A stretch of 64,000 nucleotides of DNA from Pandoraea anhela (GTDB lineage: Bacteria; Pseudomonadota; Gammaproteobacteria; Burkholderiales; Burkholderiaceae): NCBI RefSeq assembly GCF_902459655.1, contig NZ_CABPSB010000021.1:29815-93814 (forward strand). Direction: 5' to 3'. The translations under genes were made by a program, and so were the position numbers. This document shows positions 9,328 through 19,929 of this stretch, piece by piece. The first letter of the stretch is position 1. Each line of letters starts with the position of its first letter. The notes under the pieces are model-generated. The model made no database searches and was not told the DNA's origin. It worked only from the letters and a program-made list of their open reading frames with translations.

Positions 9328-10299
9328 TCAGGCCGACGGAACCCCGTCTTTCGCCACATTCGCGCGCGCGCACAGCACGGCGGCGAGATCCCACAGCGCG
9401 TAACCCACGCTCTTGAAGAGCACCGGCCCGCTCGCGCGGAACCGGTCGGGCGTGATGATCGCGTCCATCAACGGCGCAGCGCGTCCCCAATCGATGGCGG
9501 CGTGCAACAGGTCGCCAGCCTCGTGTTTGACCTCCCACGTATCGACGACGAGCGTTCCGCGCACGGCGGCGTCGCGGCACAACTGCGGCGGCAACTCGCG
9601 CATGTCCGGACGAAACGCGCCGACGCCCGCCACGAAGATGTCGTCGCGCCAACGCACCGCATCGGTGTCGGGCAGTACGGGCTCGCTGCTGGTCGTCGCC
9701 GTAATCACGATGCTCACGGTGCCGAGTACCGGCTCGATGGCATCGACGACGGTCGCCTCGACACCGAGTGTCGCCGCATGCTCCGCGAGCGTATGTGCCC
9801 GCTCCGGGCTGCGCGAGTAGATCATGAAGTGACGCGTTCCCATACCGGCAGCGAACGCCTCCAGATGCGCCCTCGCCTGCACGCCCGCACCGACGATGAG
9901 CACCGGCCCCTTGGGCCTCGGCGCGAATTTGCGGGCGGCGAACAGCGTAACGGCGGCCGTGCGCCGGCCTGTGACGGTCGGCCCGTCGAGCAACATCAGA
10001 CGTTCGCCCGTATGCGGATCGAATACCATCACTTCGCCGATGATCGACGGCTTCCCGGCCCGACAGTTTTCGGGATGCACGGTAATGTGTTTGGTCATTG
10101 CCACATCGCGATTGACGGCGGGCATGACGAGCAGCACGCCGCCTCGGCGGCCGCGTTCGGGTTCGGTCAGGGGAAAGTGCAGACGCTCGGGCGCGCGGGC
10201 GGTGCCCGAACGCATCTCCATGAGCATGGACTCGATGCCATCGGCCAACTGAGGATAGGGCAACAACTGCGCAGTTTGCTGCGCATCCAGCGTGATCAT
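9328..10299 (-). CDS. Ornithine cyclodeaminase / mu-crystallin family protein
   Basis: A 323-residue NAD(P)-binding protein. It has a Rossmann motif (VLIVGAGVQARAHLEAFAAG, ~residues 127-146) and the family's N-terminal substrate region (KHITVHPENCRAGKPSIIGEVMVFDPHTGERLMLLDGPTVTGRRTAAVTLFAA). Members include ornithine cyclodeaminase and delta-1-pyrroline-2-carboxylate reductase. The motif pattern fits the latter at least as well, and the substrate cannot be fixed from sequence. It is convergent with hmuV (40 bp between stop codons) and is not part of the haem operon. Confidence 0.88.
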   Translation of the reverse strand: MITLDAQQTAQLLPYPQLADGIESMLMEMRSGTARAPERLHFPLTEPERGRRGGVLLVMPAVNRDVAMTKHITVHPENCRAGKPSIIGEVMVFDPHTGERLMLLDGPTVTGRRTAAVTLFAARKFAPRPKGPVLIVGAGVQARAHLEAFAAGMGTRHFMIYSRSPERAHTLAEHAATLGVEATVVDAIEPVLGTVSIVITATTSSEPVLPDTDAVRWRDDIFVAGVGAFRPDMRELPPQLCRDAAVRGTLVVDTWEVKHEAGDLLHAAIDWGRAAPLMDAIITPDRFRASGPVLFKSVGYALWDLAAVLCARANVAKDGVPSA

Positions 10300-10529
10300 C
10301 GATATGTCTCCGCTTCGGGGGCGTGCGCCGTCGGCGGCAGAGCTTTCACTCGTCGTCGTTACATCGCGTCACGCTTTTGCTAAGTCTGAATTCAGTGTAG
10401 CGCGCATCGCGAGAACGCGTCTGCCACATCAAAATTTAATCGTGACAATTCGTGTCATGGCGTCCACAAGTGCCATCCGGCGATGTCGAGAATCGGTCCG
10501 CCGCGTCGCATGGCATCGCGCACATGCGC
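10300..10529. other. Intergenic region between ocd-like gene and pbpC
   Basis: A 230-bp non-coding spacer upstream of the cyclodeaminase-like gene and downstream of pbpC. It holds an AT-rich patch (CATCAAAATTTAATCGTGACAA-like, about 10426-10450) that could contain the promoter of the cyclodeaminase-like gene. Nothing else was recognised. Confidence 0.4.
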
Positions 10530-12851
10530 TCAGCGGCTCGCATTGCGCATGCGTTTGTCGTCGTTGACAGTCGCACCGCGTACCTCGAAACGCACACTGT
10601 CGCGAACAGTGCCGGACGCATCGACGAGTTCGAGCGTGTGCCGCCCCGGCCAGGGCAACCAGCTCACCCGCGCACTACCCGCCAGCGGCTTGCCGTCGAG
10701 TCGCCAGACGGCGCCTTTGGGCCACGCCGCGGCGACCTGAAACCACAGTCGCTGGTTCGCCGGCGGGATATCCGGATCGAGTGCGACGATGGTCCCGTCG
10801 GTCGGCCCCGCAATACGCCAGAGCGGACCGCTGGGGGCTTTCGTCGCGAGTGCGGATAGCGCAATCGTGTTCTGCGACGTCCCTGGCAAAAACCACTCTT
10901 CGCGCGCGGGTTCCACGTGCTGTGCATACTGCACTGCGACATGTTCGACGTCCGGCGGCGCCGGTGGCGGCAGACTCGCGGTACGTCGATGCAGATAGTC
11001 CATCACCCGATGCCAGATCGGTGCGGCGCCGGACACGCCGGAGACGTCCCACATCGGGGCGCCGTCCGCATTGCCGACCCAGACACCGACCGTGTAGCGA
11101 CGCGAATACCCGACGGCCCAGTTGTCGCGCATGTCCTTGCTCGTGCCGGTCTTCACAGCCGTCCAATAGCGTGTGGAGAGGGGACTGTCGAGTCCGAACG
11201 TGCGGGTTCGCGCCTGCCGGTCGGCAAGCATGTCCGACACGATGAAGCTCACCTGGGGCGAGAAGACAGCGGTGCGCGGGTGCCCGTCGGCACGGTCCTT
11301 CGCCGACGACGGCGAACGTGCCGGCATGCGTTCGTTCACGCCGCTGGCCGTGCCCCCGTTCGCCAATGCCCGATAGGCGTTGGTCAATGTGAGCAAGGTG
11401 ACGTCGGCGCTGCCCAGCGCCAGACTGAAGCCGTAGTAATCCCCGCTTTGCGTGAGCGGCAAACCGAGCGAGACGAGCGTCTGCGCGAACCGGCGCGGCG
11501 TGACCATCACGAGCGTACGCACGGCGGGCACATTCAGCGACGAGCCGAGCGCCGTGCGCGCACTCACCCATCCCTTGAAGTGACGGTCGTAGTTCTGCGG
11601 AATGTACAGCCCGCCACCTGTCGGCAAGTCGATGGGCGAATCGTCGAGCAAGGAGGCCGCCGTCAGACGCCGTTCGGCAATCGCCTGCGCATACAGGAAC
11701 GGTTTGAGCGTGGAGCCGGCCTGTCGCAGCGAGGTCACACCGTCGACCTGCGCTGCCGACGACAACGCCGCTCCCGACGAGCCGACCCACGCCAGAATGT
11801 CGCCGCTGGCGTTGTCGATCACGACGATCGCACCGTCCTGCACGTTGCGCGAACGGCCCGGCGTGCTCAGCTCCCGCAACGTCTGCTGAAGCGTGCTCAC
11901 GGCCATGCGCTGAAGATTCGCGTCCAACGTACTGGTGATACGCGTGCCCGCCGGCGGACGACGCTCGCTGAACACGCGACGCGCAAAGTGCGGCGCGAGA
12001 TTGACGGCATCGCGGGTCGTCATCACGCTGGCAGGTCGTGAAAACACAAGTTGCGTATAGCCTTCCAGTCCACTGCAATCGGCCGCTTGCCCGATATCCT
12101 TCAGAATGCCGCACGCCCGTTGCGAGACGCGCGCCGCAGACGCATTGGGCGCGCGCAACAAGGCGACGGCCAGCGCCGCCTCGCGGGCATCGAGGCCGAT
12201 GGGTAGCTTGCCGAAGAGCGTCTGCGAGACGGCCGAAATGCCCACGAGTTCGCCCCGGAAGGGCACGAGGTTCAGGTACGCCTCGAGAATCTGGTCCTTG
12301 CGCCAGCGCTGTTCCAGCCATACGGCGGTCGCCGCCTGGCCGACCTTCTGCGTAACGGAGCGATTGCGCGCGCTCGGGCGCAGATCGTCGTCGAGCAGCC
12401 CGGCCAGCTGCATCGTCAACGTGGACGCGCCACGGGTTCGCGAATGCCAAAGATTGCCCCACGCAGCGGCGGCCACGCCTCGCCAGTCGACGCCGCTGTG
12501 CGCATAGAAACGCTTGTCCTCGGAGACGATCAACGCCTGACGAAACGCCGGCGATACGTCTGTGAGCGTCACCCAGTCGCCGCGTTGCGCGCGCATATCC
12601 GCGCGCAACCGCTGCAACGGCTCGCCACTGCGATCCAGCAGGATCCAGTCCGAGGCCCGCCAATCCTGGCGCACCTCGTCGAACGACGGCACCGCTCGCG
12701 CAGGCGCAGAGGTCGCCAGACTGCCGAGCGACAGCACGACGCTCAGCACCGCATGCACTGCGCGACGCGCACCGCCCCAGCGACGACCTTCCGGAACCGC
12801 GCTCATTCCCGCCACCATTCCCGCGATTTTTCCCGCCACCATTCCCCTCAT
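10530..12851 (-). CDS. pbpC: Penicillin-binding protein 1C
   Basis: Bifunctional class A PBP anchored in the inner membrane; it polymerises glycan and may crosslink peptides. Visible in order are an N-terminal membrane anchor, a glycosyltransferase motif (EDKRFYAHSGVDWRG, ~105-120, then RGASTLTMQLAGLL), transpeptidase SxxK as STLKPF (~375), an SSLN box and KTGTS (~555). A C-terminal BiPBP_C domain follows. The length of 773 matches PBP1C. The exact start is uncertain because several Met codons (residues 1, 4, 12, 16) follow closely. It lies downstream of a YhhN gene and a large alpha-2-macroglobulin gene on the same strand. PbpC and alpha-2-macroglobulin are often paired and may work together in envelope defence or repair. 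Confidence 0.95.
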   Translation of the reverse strand: MRGMVAGKIAGMVAGMSAVPEGRRWGGARRAVHAVLSVVLSLGSLATSAPARAVPSFDEVRQDWRASDWILLDRSGEPLQRLRADMRAQRGDWVTLTDVSPAFRQALIVSEDKRFYAHSGVDWRGVAAAAWGNLWHSRTRGASTLTMQLAGLLDDDLRPSARNRSVTQKVGQAATAVWLEQRWRKDQILEAYLNLVPFRGELVGISAVSQTLFGKLPIGLDAREAALAVALLRAPNASAARVSQRACGILKDIGQAADCSGLEGYTQLVFSRPASVMTTRDAVNLAPHFARRVFSERRPPAGTRITSTLDANLQRMAVSTLQQTLRELSTPGRSRNVQDGAIVVIDNASGDILAWVGSSGAALSSAAQVDGVTSLRQAGSTLKPFLYAQAIAERRLTAASLLDDSPIDLPTGGGLYIPQNYDRHFKGWVSARTALGSSLNVPAVRTLVMVTPRRFAQTLVSLGLPLTQSGDYYGFSLALGSADVTLLTLTNAYRALANGGTASGVNERMPARSPSSAKDRADGHPRTAVFSPQVSFIVSDMLADRQARTRTFGLDSPLSTRYWTAVKTGTSKDMRDNWAVGYSRRYTVGVWVGNADGAPMWDVSGVSGAAPIWHRVMDYLHRRTASLPPPAPPDVEHVAVQYAQHVEPAREEWFLPGTSQNTIALSALATKAPSGPLWRIAGPTDGTIVALDPDIPPANQRLWFQVAAAWPKGAVWRLDGKPLAGSARVSWLPWPGRHTLELVDASGTVRDSVRFEVRGATVNDDKRMRNASR

Positions 12852-12876
12852 CCTTTACCGAGCGTTCGTTGCGGTG

Positions 12877-13578
12877 TCACCGCGACGCCTGCGGCGACGC
12901 GCGCACCGCCATGATCCCCGCGACCAGCAGCAATTGCGCGAGCGCGTACAGAATCCAGATGGCGTACTCCTGCGCCGGAATCGTGCCGACGAACGTCGTC
13001 GTGCCGATGAGAGCGTCCGATATGGTGAAAAGCAACGCTCCGACGGCAGCCCACTCGCCTCGCAGATCGGCCAGCAGCGCCGCCGACGCCATCATGGCCA
13101 ACACGATCACGTAGCACGCTACCGGCGCCTTGAGTGCTTCCATGCCGGGCCAGTACATCGCGTATGACAGCGCCGCCGCGATCCACACCACCACAATCGC
13201 GACGCGATGCCAGGCGGGGGCCTGCGCCCATGGGCGACGAAGACGCCAGAACAAGGCGAAATACGCGAGGTGCGCCAGCAGGAAGGCGCCGAGCCCCATC
13301 ACGAAGTTCTGCGCCAGCGACGGGATGGCGAGCAGCACGTCCCCGGCGCCCGACAGGATCAACGCCGCACACAGCCAGACGCGCTCGCGTCGCTCCCGGT
13401 GATACATCGCGGCGAAGAGCAGCAATGCGCACAGGAGCGCTTTGGCGACGGCCTGATCCGCATAAGGCGCGCCACGCAGTGAGAGGGCATAAGCCGTTCC
13501 CGCGATGGCGGCGAGCCACCAGAAGCGGCGTGCCTCTCGTGGCAGCGCCGCAGCAGGCGCAAAGCTGTTCGACGTCAT
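12877..13578 (-). CDS. YhhN family membrane protein (lysoplasmalogenase-like)
   Basis: A 233-residue integral membrane protein with about eight hydrophobic helices. The family signatures LSGAGDVLLAIP and LLFTISDALIG carry the conserved acidic residues of the YhhN/TMEM86 family. TMEM86B is a lysoplasmalogenase, but the activity of bacterial members is mostly untested. It sits between the alpha-2-macroglobulin and pbpC genes on the same strand, with 26 bp to pbpC, so co-transcription is likely. Confidence 0.9.
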   Translation of the reverse strand: MTSNSFAPAAALPREARRFWWLAAIAGTAYALSLRGAPYADQAVAKALLCALLLFAAMYHRERRERVWLCAALILSGAGDVLLAIPSLAQNFVMGLGAFLLAHLAYFALFWRLRRPWAQAPAWHRVAIVVVWIAAALSYAMYWPGMEALKAPVACYVIVLAMMASAALLADLRGEWAAVGALLFTISDALIGTTTFVGTIPAQEYAIWILYALAQLLLVAGIMAVRASPQASR

Positions 13579-13660
13579 GTCAGCGCGTCTCCCGTTCGTC
13601 GGTGCTCGTCATCATGTCGTGTTTGCCATGTTCGCAGCTGGCGTTACCCATGACCGCGCA

Positions 13661-16600
13661 TCATGGCTTGGCGGGCACCACCTGCACCGGTGCATTCGGC
13701 GTCTCGCCATACATCGCCGGCTCGTACATCGCCTCGACGCGCGTGGGCGGCGTAGCGAACTTGCCGACGTTGTTCAGACGCACGGTGTACTCGATGCGAT
13801 GCTGCCCCTTCGGCAGATAGTCGTAGTACGCCCGGTAAGCGTCCTGCGCGCGCTCCTCGAACGCCGGCATCGCACCATCACGATGCTCACCCTGCGTCGC
13901 AATCACCGAATCGCGCCCCAGTCCGCCGCCCAACACCGTCGCACCGCCCGGCAGCGGATCGCTCACCACGACCCAGCGCATGTCAGCCTGCGCATCGATA
14001 TCGAGACGTACCCGCAACACCGCGCCGCGCACGAAGCTGTCGCCCGAGCGCTCCGCGGCGTCTTGCACCTGAACGCTGCGCGTCACACGGTAGCCGGCGG
14101 CGAACGGCGCCTTGAGCGGCACGGCGGCCAGACTCTGGATCGTCGCCCACGGCTTGCCGGCGCCGGTCTGCTCCAGACGCAAGACATCGCGCCCGTTGTC
14201 CGTGCCGGCGGCAGCATTCGTCAGCCACGGCAGCGAGACCGTCGGCGGCAACGTGCCTGCCTTGAGCTTGTCCCAATCGACGCTTTGCACGCCACCGCTC
14301 GTCTGGTTGTCGCGCTGCCATTGGATCGACGTCTGGCCACTCGGCGTATCCCGTTCGAATCGTGCCGAGAAGCGATCCACGGCCAGACCACCCCAGACGT
14401 TGGCCGTCGTCGTCGACCATGCGCCCCGCGATTGCAGGCCCAGCAGACCGATCACCAGACGCGGCATCTCGTCCTTCCACGCCGGGTTGGCGTTCATCAG
14501 CAACGCCAGTCGTGCCGCATTGGTTTCCGGACCGACCATGAGCCACCAAAGGCCGTCGCTGCCTTGCGTCGAGAAGCCCACGCGCGTGCCCTGATAGGAC
14601 AGCCTCGCTCGCAGAATCTGCTCGGCCTGCGCCATGCGCTCGGCCCGCTGCGGCGCGTCGGGCAGACGTTGCAGAATCGCGTACCAGTCGATCACGGCGG
14701 AGGTCGGCCAATCGTTCGGCGCGATCGTGAGCGCGCTCAGCATGCGAGCGTTGGCGCGCCCGTAACGCGACAGGGCTTCGATCGCGTTGAGCTGGCGTAT
14801 GGTCAGGTCGTCACGCGGCGCCCAGAAGCGACGCGTGAGACGCCCTTCCACGAACGCCGTCAGACCGTCCTGCATGCGGGCGAGTGCGTCGTCCGGCAGC
14901 CCGTACGCCGGATCGAGCGCCTTCGCCTCGTGGCTCACTGCCAGCAGATAAGCGGTCAACGTGTCGCTGCCCTGATTGGCGAAACCCTCCTGCGGAGGGA
15001 AATAGCTCGCAAGGCCGTCTTCATCCAGATACGACGGCAACGTGCCCATCACCCGCTTCCACTGCGCCGTATCTCGCAAGCCGAGCGCCTTGGACGCCTG
15101 CTGCTCCAGACAGGCATAGGGATACAGTTCGAACCAGCGCTTCACCCCCGGCAGGCCCTGCGACAGACGCGGCTGCATGTTGATGCGCACCCCACCGCGC
15201 AACTTACCCGTGCTGTCGGCGACCGCCCCGGCGGGCGGCGCCATCGGCAGCGTCAGACTGCCTTCGACCTGCATCAGCACCGACTGCTGCACACTCGCGG
15301 GTAACGACGGCTGAATGTCCTGCCCCACCTTGATGGCGTCGCTGGCCGCAGGCGCACCGCCGGCGGCCGGTGCCTGCGCACTGACCTCCCATAGCACCCG
15401 CTGCGCTCGCGTGTCGGCCAGGCCTGTCGGCGCGGTGACTTCCCACGCCACCTCCCGCGACTCGCCCGCTGGCACATCGACGCGCTGCGGCGCCAGCGTC
15501 AGTTGCGTTGCCCGTGCGGTCAACTGCACCTGCATGGCGTGCTGCGTCGTATTGCGCACGGTGAACTGGGCGCGGTAGTTGTCGCCCTCTCGCACCAACG
15601 GCGGCAATCCGGAGATCAGTTGCAGATCCTGGGTGGAACGAATCGTCGCGGTGCCCGTGCCGAACCAGCCAAGCGCCTGCGCAGCGGACGCCCCGGGCTT
15701 GCCATCGTCCGCCACAGCCACGATGCGGAAGCTCGACAGCGAGTCGTTGAGCGGCACGTCGACCGTCGCCTCGCCCTTGTCGTCGAGCACTACGCGCGGT
15801 TGCCACAGCAACAGCGTGTCGAACAGTTCCCGGGTCGGACTCTTGCCCCCGCCGCCGCCGGCAGGCACCGCTTTGCGGCCGTAATGGCGACGACCGATGA
15901 TTTCCATCTGCGCGGTGGCCGTCGTCACGCTGTAGCTGCGGCGCTGCCACATGGCGTCGAGCAGATTCCAGCTGGTGTTCGGCGCCAGTTCCAGCAGCGC
16001 TTCGTCCACCGCAGCGACCGCGACTTCAGCACCGGCGGCCATCGGCTTGCCGTCCGGCTGCGTGACCTTGATACGCACCTTGGCATGTCCACGTACCGGG
16101 TACGTCGCCGCATCGGGTTTCACGTCCACGGTCAAACGCTGCCCTGCGGTGCCGACGCGCAACTCGGTCAGGCCGAAGCGATAGGCGGGCTTGCCGAGAT
16201 CCACGAGACCCGTCGGCGCCTGATACTCGCGCCCCTCGTACCAGAACGCGCGGAACCACTCGAGCGGCTGCTTCCACCCCCACTGGAAGAACGAATACCA
16301 CGGCACTTCGTGAATGCGGCCGCGAACGGCCAGCACCGACACGTAGACATTGGGTCCCCACGCCGGATCGATCTTCAGCGAGATGTTCGGGTCCTTGCCT
16401 GAAATCTCCATCGTGCGCGTCTGCATCACACCCTCGCGCTCGATCGCCACCAGCGCAGTGGCCGAGCGAAACGGCATGCGGACCTGCAATTTGGCCGTCT
16501 CCCCAGGCGCGTACGCCCGACGCTCCGGCAACACGTCCATGCGATCGGTGTTGTCGCCGCCGAACCAGACCTCGCCGCGTCCCGTGACCCAGACACCGGT

Positions 16601-19600
16601 CGTCGACGTGCTCAGATTGCCCTTATCGTCTTTCGCCTGCGCCACCAGCGTGATTTCGCCGGGCTGCGAGAGCGAGACATCGCAAGACAACTGGCCGCGC
16701 TCGTCCGTCTTGCCGCTACAGACCGTGCCGAGATCCTTCACTTCCGTGCGATTGTCGTAGGCGTAGAAACCGCCCACCATGCGCTTGCGGCTGCTGGTCG
16801 TGATGCGAGCCTCGGCACGCACCTCCATCGCCACGCCGGACTTGGGCTTGCCTTGCAAATCGAGCGCCAGCGCCTTGACCGGCAACTTGTTGGTCACCGA
16901 CACCCAGCTTTCGCTGCGCACGCCGGTGATCACATTGGCCGGCCACAGCGTCGCGTTGCCGCGAAGCGTCTGAATTTCGCCGTTCGGATCGGCGAAGCTG
17001 GCCTCCAGCACCAGATCGCTAGGACGATCCACCTTCGGTAAATCCTTGAGCGTCAGACTGCCCGCGCCATTTCGATCGAGCACCAGCCGCTGCTTGTCCG
17101 CCACGAGCTTTTGATCGCTCGATCCCGAACTCTCGTCACTGCCCTGATCCTCGTCGTCCGGTCCGGCGCCTGCCGAAGGCGGACGATACGGCGTGAAGCT
17201 GAAATCGTCGTAGCCGTCGAACGTCAGATCGCGCACCCGCATGAGCGCCGACACCCGCACGGGCAAATTGCCGGCAGGACCGCCGGCGACATAATTCACC
17301 TGCACGTTCACCGGTGCTTCCGTCTTGTTGATCAGCGGCGACTTGGCAGCGTCGCGTACACCGATCGCGCCGGCCAGCACCGGCAGACGGAACGCCTCGA
17401 CGCGGAAATGCCCCGCATCGAGCGATTGCGGATAGGTCTTCGGCCGTGAATCGCTGTCCGTGTAATCCAGCGTCACCGCATACTGTCCAAGCTTTGCGCC
17501 TTGCGGAATCTGGAAGGTGTTCTCGGCCAACCGGCCGTTACGCCACGTGATGGGCTGGGTGTAGGTCTGCCCCGAGCCCTCGTGCGTTATCGTCAGTTGC
17601 GAGGGCAGACTTGCCGGCAACGCCAGCCCCTGCATCGTCTCCTGACGAATGAAGTGCTTCATCGAGACCGTTTCGCCAACGCGGAACAGCATGCGGTCGA
17701 AGACAGTCTGCGCGCGAACGGTCGGGGAATTTCCGCCATCGGTGGGCACATGGAAACGCCACGGCTCGATACCGCGATCCCAATCGGACGACACGAACGC
17801 CATATCCGGATCGTTGCCCTGCGTGCGCGCGACCACGAAATACCCGGAGCGCCCCGTCTTCTGGCAATACCGGTAACGTTCGAGCGCCTTATCGATCTTC
17901 GCCACTCCCGTCTTGTCGGTCACGGCGGTCGCGACTTCACTGCCGTCGCAGTCGAGCACGCGGACCTTGGCGTTGGCGACGGGTTGCCCTTTGTCGAGCG
18001 TCGTGACCCATGCCACCGCATTCTCACGCCCCATCTTGAAGTGCACGCCGAGATTGGTGACGAGCACCGTGGTGCGCACATACATCGGCAACGACTTGCC
18101 CAGCAGCGCCGCCCCGAGCGATGGCGACGCGAGTTCCACGACGTAGAATCCCGGCTTCTGGAACGGAATGCCCACGACCTCGAACGGACGCGGGTCCTTT
18201 TCCTTCGGCACCGGCAACGTGAGCGCCTGAACGCCTTGCAAACCGGAGAGCAACGACAGGCTTCGCGTGTCGTAACGCGTGACCTTGTCTTCGACGATGA
18301 CCGCCGCGTTGGGTCCGAACGTCTCCTTCGCCGCTGGCCCCGTCAGAATCGACGGCATTTCCTGCGCGATCTGCTTGCGCGTCATCGTGGTTTCGTCGAA
18401 GCGCCTTACGCGCGACATCCACGTCAGCACCTCGGCGTCATCGTCCACACGCAACTGCAACGTGCGTCCATTCGCCGCCTCACCCGCCACGCCGAGCCCG
18501 CTGATTTGAAGCGCCGGTTCGACCTTGCGCAGCGTGACCGGCAACATCGGCGGCATCCCCGGCTCGGCAAAGCGCTCGACGATGCCGAACGGCGCCGCAG
18601 CGAATTTGGCCAGCGGCGGCATTGTCGCCGTCTTGGTCTTGAGCGGGAATTCACTGGCGTTATCGAGCGCACGACCACTGTCGTCCGTAAAACCCTTGGG
18701 CAGCGTAAGCGTCAGGTCGGCCTTCTCGGGGAACGGCGCTTCGAATGTGACATCGGTCACGCTCGACGCGCGATCCGAATCCGCGAACTTCGGGGCGCGC
18801 TCAGTCCCCGCACCCTCGAGACGAATTTTCGCCACGACATCGCGCGCGACAGGAGCATTGAACGACAGACGCATCGGACGCAGCGGCGTGCACGGCACGT
18901 TGGCGTTCTCACGCTCGCAACTGAAGCTCGCGGTGAACGGCTCGCGAACGTCGTATTCGAAACGACGCGCCTGCCTGGTCGGCACCCCCGACGGCGTCGC
19001 GATACCCGCGCCCCAGACCAGGTGCATCTTCGCACCAGCGGCGAGCGTGCGATTGCATTGCAGCATCACGACACGCGCCGACGACTTGTCGAGATTGAAT
19101 CGCTTGAGCAGCGCGGCGCGCGTATCGCCCTCAATCCACTTCACGCCGATGCGTTCACCGACCCCTTCGGTCTCGCACCACGCGTTCCGACGCACGCTAT
19201 CAGGCGTGGCAGCGCCATTGAGCGTCAGAATGAATATCTGGTTTTCGTCGATGGGACCATACGACGGGCGGATAGACGAGACGGCCGGGCCGCCGGTGTT
19301 GAAGGCGTACTTCGTGGTACCGGAAAGCGCGGTGCCCGAGACGGCGGTAAGCCCGCTGCGCATCTCGACGGAGCACTTCGCTCCCGGTGGCAGTGCGTCC
19401 TTGAAGTCGTAGACCCAGATCTTGGGTTCGAGCCAATGGCCGTCTCCCGTCACCGACGCCTCGGCGCATCGCACCGTCGCAGGCGCCGTCGCACGAGGGT
19501 CGCCGGCCGGCACCATCGCTTCGTCGAACTTGACGACCACCTGATCGACGCCGGCGACCTCGCCCTGCGGGCTGACGCTCACGACGCGCGCGGCCTGCGC

Positions 19601-19684
19601 CGTCGACATCGCCGCCATTCCAAGACAAAGCGCCGCCCACGCCAACGGCGCAGCCGGCCAGACGCGTTGTGTTCGGCTATGCAT
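13661..19684 (-). CDS. Bacterial alpha-2-macroglobulin (MG family)
   Basis: A 2007-residue protein with a signal peptide (LAWAALCLGMAAMSTAQA-A). Bacterial alpha-2-macroglobulins trap proteases in the periplasm through a reactive thioester. The thioester motif YACLEQ is intact at about residue 1525, followed by the alpha-helical thioester domain. A bait-region-like segment precedes it, and macroglobulin-like beta domains fill the N-terminal two thirds. The signal peptide has no convincing lipobox, so it may be soluble rather than lipidated; E. coli YfhM is a lipoprotein and shorter (~1650). It is encoded upstream of YhhN and pbpC, the classical partner. The coding strand is intact over 6 kb. 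Confidence 0.95.
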   Translation of the reverse strand: MHSRTQRVWPAAPLAWAALCLGMAAMSTAQAARVVSVSPQGEVAGVDQVVVKFDEAMVPAGDPRATAPATVRCAEASVTGDGHWLEPKIWVYDFKDALPPGAKCSVEMRSGLTAVSGTALSGTTKYAFNTGGPAVSSIRPSYGPIDENQIFILTLNGAATPDSVRRNAWCETEGVGERIGVKWIEGDTRAALLKRFNLDKSSARVVMLQCNRTLAAGAKMHLVWGAGIATPSGVPTRQARRFEYDVREPFTASFSCERENANVPCTPLRPMRLSFNAPVARDVVAKIRLEGAGTERAPKFADSDRASSVTDVTFEAPFPEKADLTLTLPKGFTDDSGRALDNASEFPLKTKTATMPPLAKFAAAPFGIVERFAEPGMPPMLPVTLRKVEPALQISGLGVAGEAANGRTLQLRVDDDAEVLTWMSRVRRFDETTMTRKQIAQEMPSILTGPAAKETFGPNAAVIVEDKVTRYDTRSLSLLSGLQGVQALTLPVPKEKDPRPFEVVGIPFQKPGFYVVELASPSLGAALLGKSLPMYVRTTVLVTNLGVHFKMGRENAVAWVTTLDKGQPVANAKVRVLDCDGSEVATAVTDKTGVAKIDKALERYRYCQKTGRSGYFVVARTQGNDPDMAFVSSDWDRGIEPWRFHVPTDGGNSPTVRAQTVFDRMLFRVGETVSMKHFIRQETMQGLALPASLPSQLTITHEGSGQTYTQPITWRNGRLAENTFQIPQGAKLGQYAVTLDYTDSDSRPKTYPQSLDAGHFRVEAFRLPVLAGAIGVRDAAKSPLINKTEAPVNVQVNYVAGGPAGNLPVRVSALMRVRDLTFDGYDDFSFTPYRPPSAGAGPDDEDQGSDESSGSSDQKLVADKQRLVLDRNGAGSLTLKDLPKVDRPSDLVLEASFADPNGEIQTLRGNATLWPANVITGVRSESWVSVTNKLPVKALALDLQGKPKSGVAMEVRAEARITTSSRKRMVGGFYAYDNRTEVKDLGTVCSGKTDERGQLSCDVSLSQPGEITLVAQAKDDKGNLSTSTTGVWVTGRGEVWFGGDNTDRMDVLPERRAYAPGETAKLQVRMPFRSATALVAIEREGVMQTRTMEISGKDPNISLKIDPAWGPNVYVSVLAVRGRIHEVPWYSFFQWGWKQPLEWFRAFWYEGREYQAPTGLVDLGKPAYRFGLTELRVGTAGQRLTVDVKPDAATYPVRGHAKVRIKVTQPDGKPMAAGAEVAVAAVDEALLELAPNTSWNLLDAMWQRRSYSVTTATAQMEIIGRRHYGRKAVPAGGGGGKSPTRELFDTLLLWQPRVVLDDKGEATVDVPLNDSLSSFRIVAVADDGKPGASAAQALGWFGTGTATIRSTQDLQLISGLPPLVREGDNYRAQFTVRNTTQHAMQVQLTARATQLTLAPQRVDVPAGESREVAWEVTAPTGLADTRAQRVLWEVSAQAPAAGGAPAASDAIKVGQDIQPSLPASVQQSVLMQVEGSLTLPMAPPAGAVADSTGKLRGGVRINMQPRLSQGLPGVKRWFELYPYACLEQQASKALGLRDTAQWKRVMGTLPSYLDEDGLASYFPPQEGFANQGSDTLTAYLLAVSHEAKALDPAYGLPDDALARMQDGLTAFVEGRLTRRFWAPRDDLTIRQLNAIEALSRYGRANARMLSALTIAPNDWPTSAVIDWYAILQRLPDAPQRAERMAQAEQILRARLSYQGTRVGFSTQGSDGLWWLMVGPETNAARLALLMNANPAWKDEMPRLVIGLLGLQSRGAWSTTTANVWGGLAVDRFSARFERDTPSGQTSIQWQRDNQTSGGVQSVDWDKLKAGTLPPTVSLPWLTNAAAGTDNGRDVLRLEQTGAGKPWATIQSLAAVPLKAPFAAGYRVTRSVQVQDAAERSGDSFVRGAVLRVRLDIDAQADMRWVVVSDPLPGGATVLGGGLGRDSVIATQGEHRDGAMPAFEERAQDAYRAYYDYLPKGQHRIEYTVRLNNVGKFATPPTRVEAMYEPAMYGETPNAPVQVVPAKP

Positions 19685-19929
19685 GCCGGACTCCTCCCCA
19701 GGTTCTGGTCAGACGATTCTACTCCGCGATCCTTGGCATCTCGAACCGTTTCCCAACAGAACCGGGACGGAATTCGATGTTTGGGATGCGCGCCCGGCAT
19801 CGCTCGGAAATATCCGATCGATCCCCTCGGAATTCGTCTCAATCGTCGAGTCAATCACTGCATGATCGAAGCCGGGCCGGTGCCCTATGTCACACTGGCG
19901 TCTTTCCGTAATCGCTGTGTGCGTCTGTC

